NCBI GenBank assembly: GCA_002403785.1
Contig: DHIM01000109.1
Location: 1 to 6,859, forward strand
Length of the DNA: 6,859 nucleotides
Reading direction: 5' to 3'
Source: Clostridium sp. UBA4746
Lineage (GTDB): Bacteria > Bacillota > Clostridia > Clostridiales > Clostridiaceae
The translations under genes were made by a program, and so were the position numbers. Below the pieces are notes generated by a model, which saw only the letters and a list, made by a program, of their open reading frames with translations, was not told the origin of the DNA and made no database searches. Below are positions 6,670 through 6,859 of this stretch, piece after piece. Position 1 is the stretch's first letter. Every line of letters begins with the position of its first letter.

Positions 6670-6693
6670 GCTGGATGCAAAGGTTATGCAATT

Positions 6694-6807
6694 ATGTATA
6701 GATTTTCTTCTATATTTATAGTTTTACTTTTGATAGTATACTCATACTCTCTTGTTAAGAGTAATATTAGCATAAGAGAAGATCTAGAAAAAGAAGAAGT
6801 AGCTTAA
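6694..6807 (+). CDS. Small single-pass membrane protein, 37 aa, unknown function
   Basis: This 37-codon ORF begins M-Y-R-F-S-S and then has a strongly hydrophobic run at about residues 7-20 (I-F-I-V-L-L-L-I-V-Y-S-Y-S-L), enough for one short transmembrane helix or an uncleaved signal anchor. A polar tail follows with K22, R28 and an acidic end (E-D-L-E-K-E-E-V-A). AAAGG lies 10 nt before the ATG, slightly far but usable, and a good promoter stands just upstream. An in-frame GTG at 6661 overlaps the promoter region and has no ribosome binding site, so the ATG is preferred. It is divergent from the thi promoter; no functional link is evident. I do not recognise the family, and the ORF is short enough that chance cannot be excluded. 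Confidence 0.55.
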   Translation: MYRFSSIFIVLLLIVYSYSLVKSNISIREDLEKEEVA

Positions 6808-6838
6808 ATGTATATATAGTTATGAATAGGTGAATATA

Positions 6839-6854
6839 TAGCTTATGTAAGCTA
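6839..6854. repeat. Short hairpin after the small ORF, at the window edge
   Basis: TAGCTTA (6839-6845) and TAAGCTA (6848-6854) are perfect inverted repeats, giving a usable 6-bp stem with a 4-nt loop. It lies 31 nt after the small ORF's stop. The sequence ends five bases later without a T-run, so whether it is a terminator cannot be judged. Confidence 0.3.
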
Positions 6855-6859
6855 AAATA

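Overview
The window is AT-rich DNA with short intergenic gaps, strong GGAGG-type ribosome binding sites and AT-biased codon use throughout. This is typical of a low-GC Firmicute. The protein sequences and the TPP-riboswitch/thiS/thiG arrangement fit a Clostridium-like anaerobe, but the species cannot be named from the sequence alone. No insertion sequence, phage gene, CRISPR array, tRNA or rRNA was seen.

Left part (1-3018, + strand): a 735-residue soluble signalling protein with N-terminal TPR repeats, a GAF domain and a C-terminal GGDEF diguanylate cyclase domain. It is followed by a TetR/AcrR-family regulator. The regulator's promoter (TTGACA, 17 bp, TATTAT) contains a perfect 9-4-9 inverted repeat, which is probably its own operator.

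Middle (3019-5600, + strand): a complete LonA ATP-dependent protease with intact Walker A, Walker B and Ser-Lys catalytic residues, ended by a clear intrinsic terminator. It lies 132 bp after the TetR gene. Control of lon by the TetR protein is possible but not shown by the sequence.

Right part (5600-6600, - strand): a remnant of a thiamine (thiazole) operon. It has a near-consensus promoter, a TPP riboswitch, an intrinsic terminator, thiS, and a thiG that stops at residue 166 instead of about 255. The lost part of thiG includes one catalytic Asp and the phosphate-binding part of the barrel. No thiF or thiH lies beyond it. The control region and thiS look intact while the enzyme is broken, which suggests a fairly recent deletion or decay.

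Right end (6600-6859, + strand): a promoter divergent from the thi promoter drives a 37-codon ORF predicted to encode a single-pass membrane protein with an acidic tail. I do not recognise the family. Overall this is mostly ordinary chromosome. The points most worth a second look are the riboswitch-controlled broken thiazole operon, the small membrane protein and the TetR operator.
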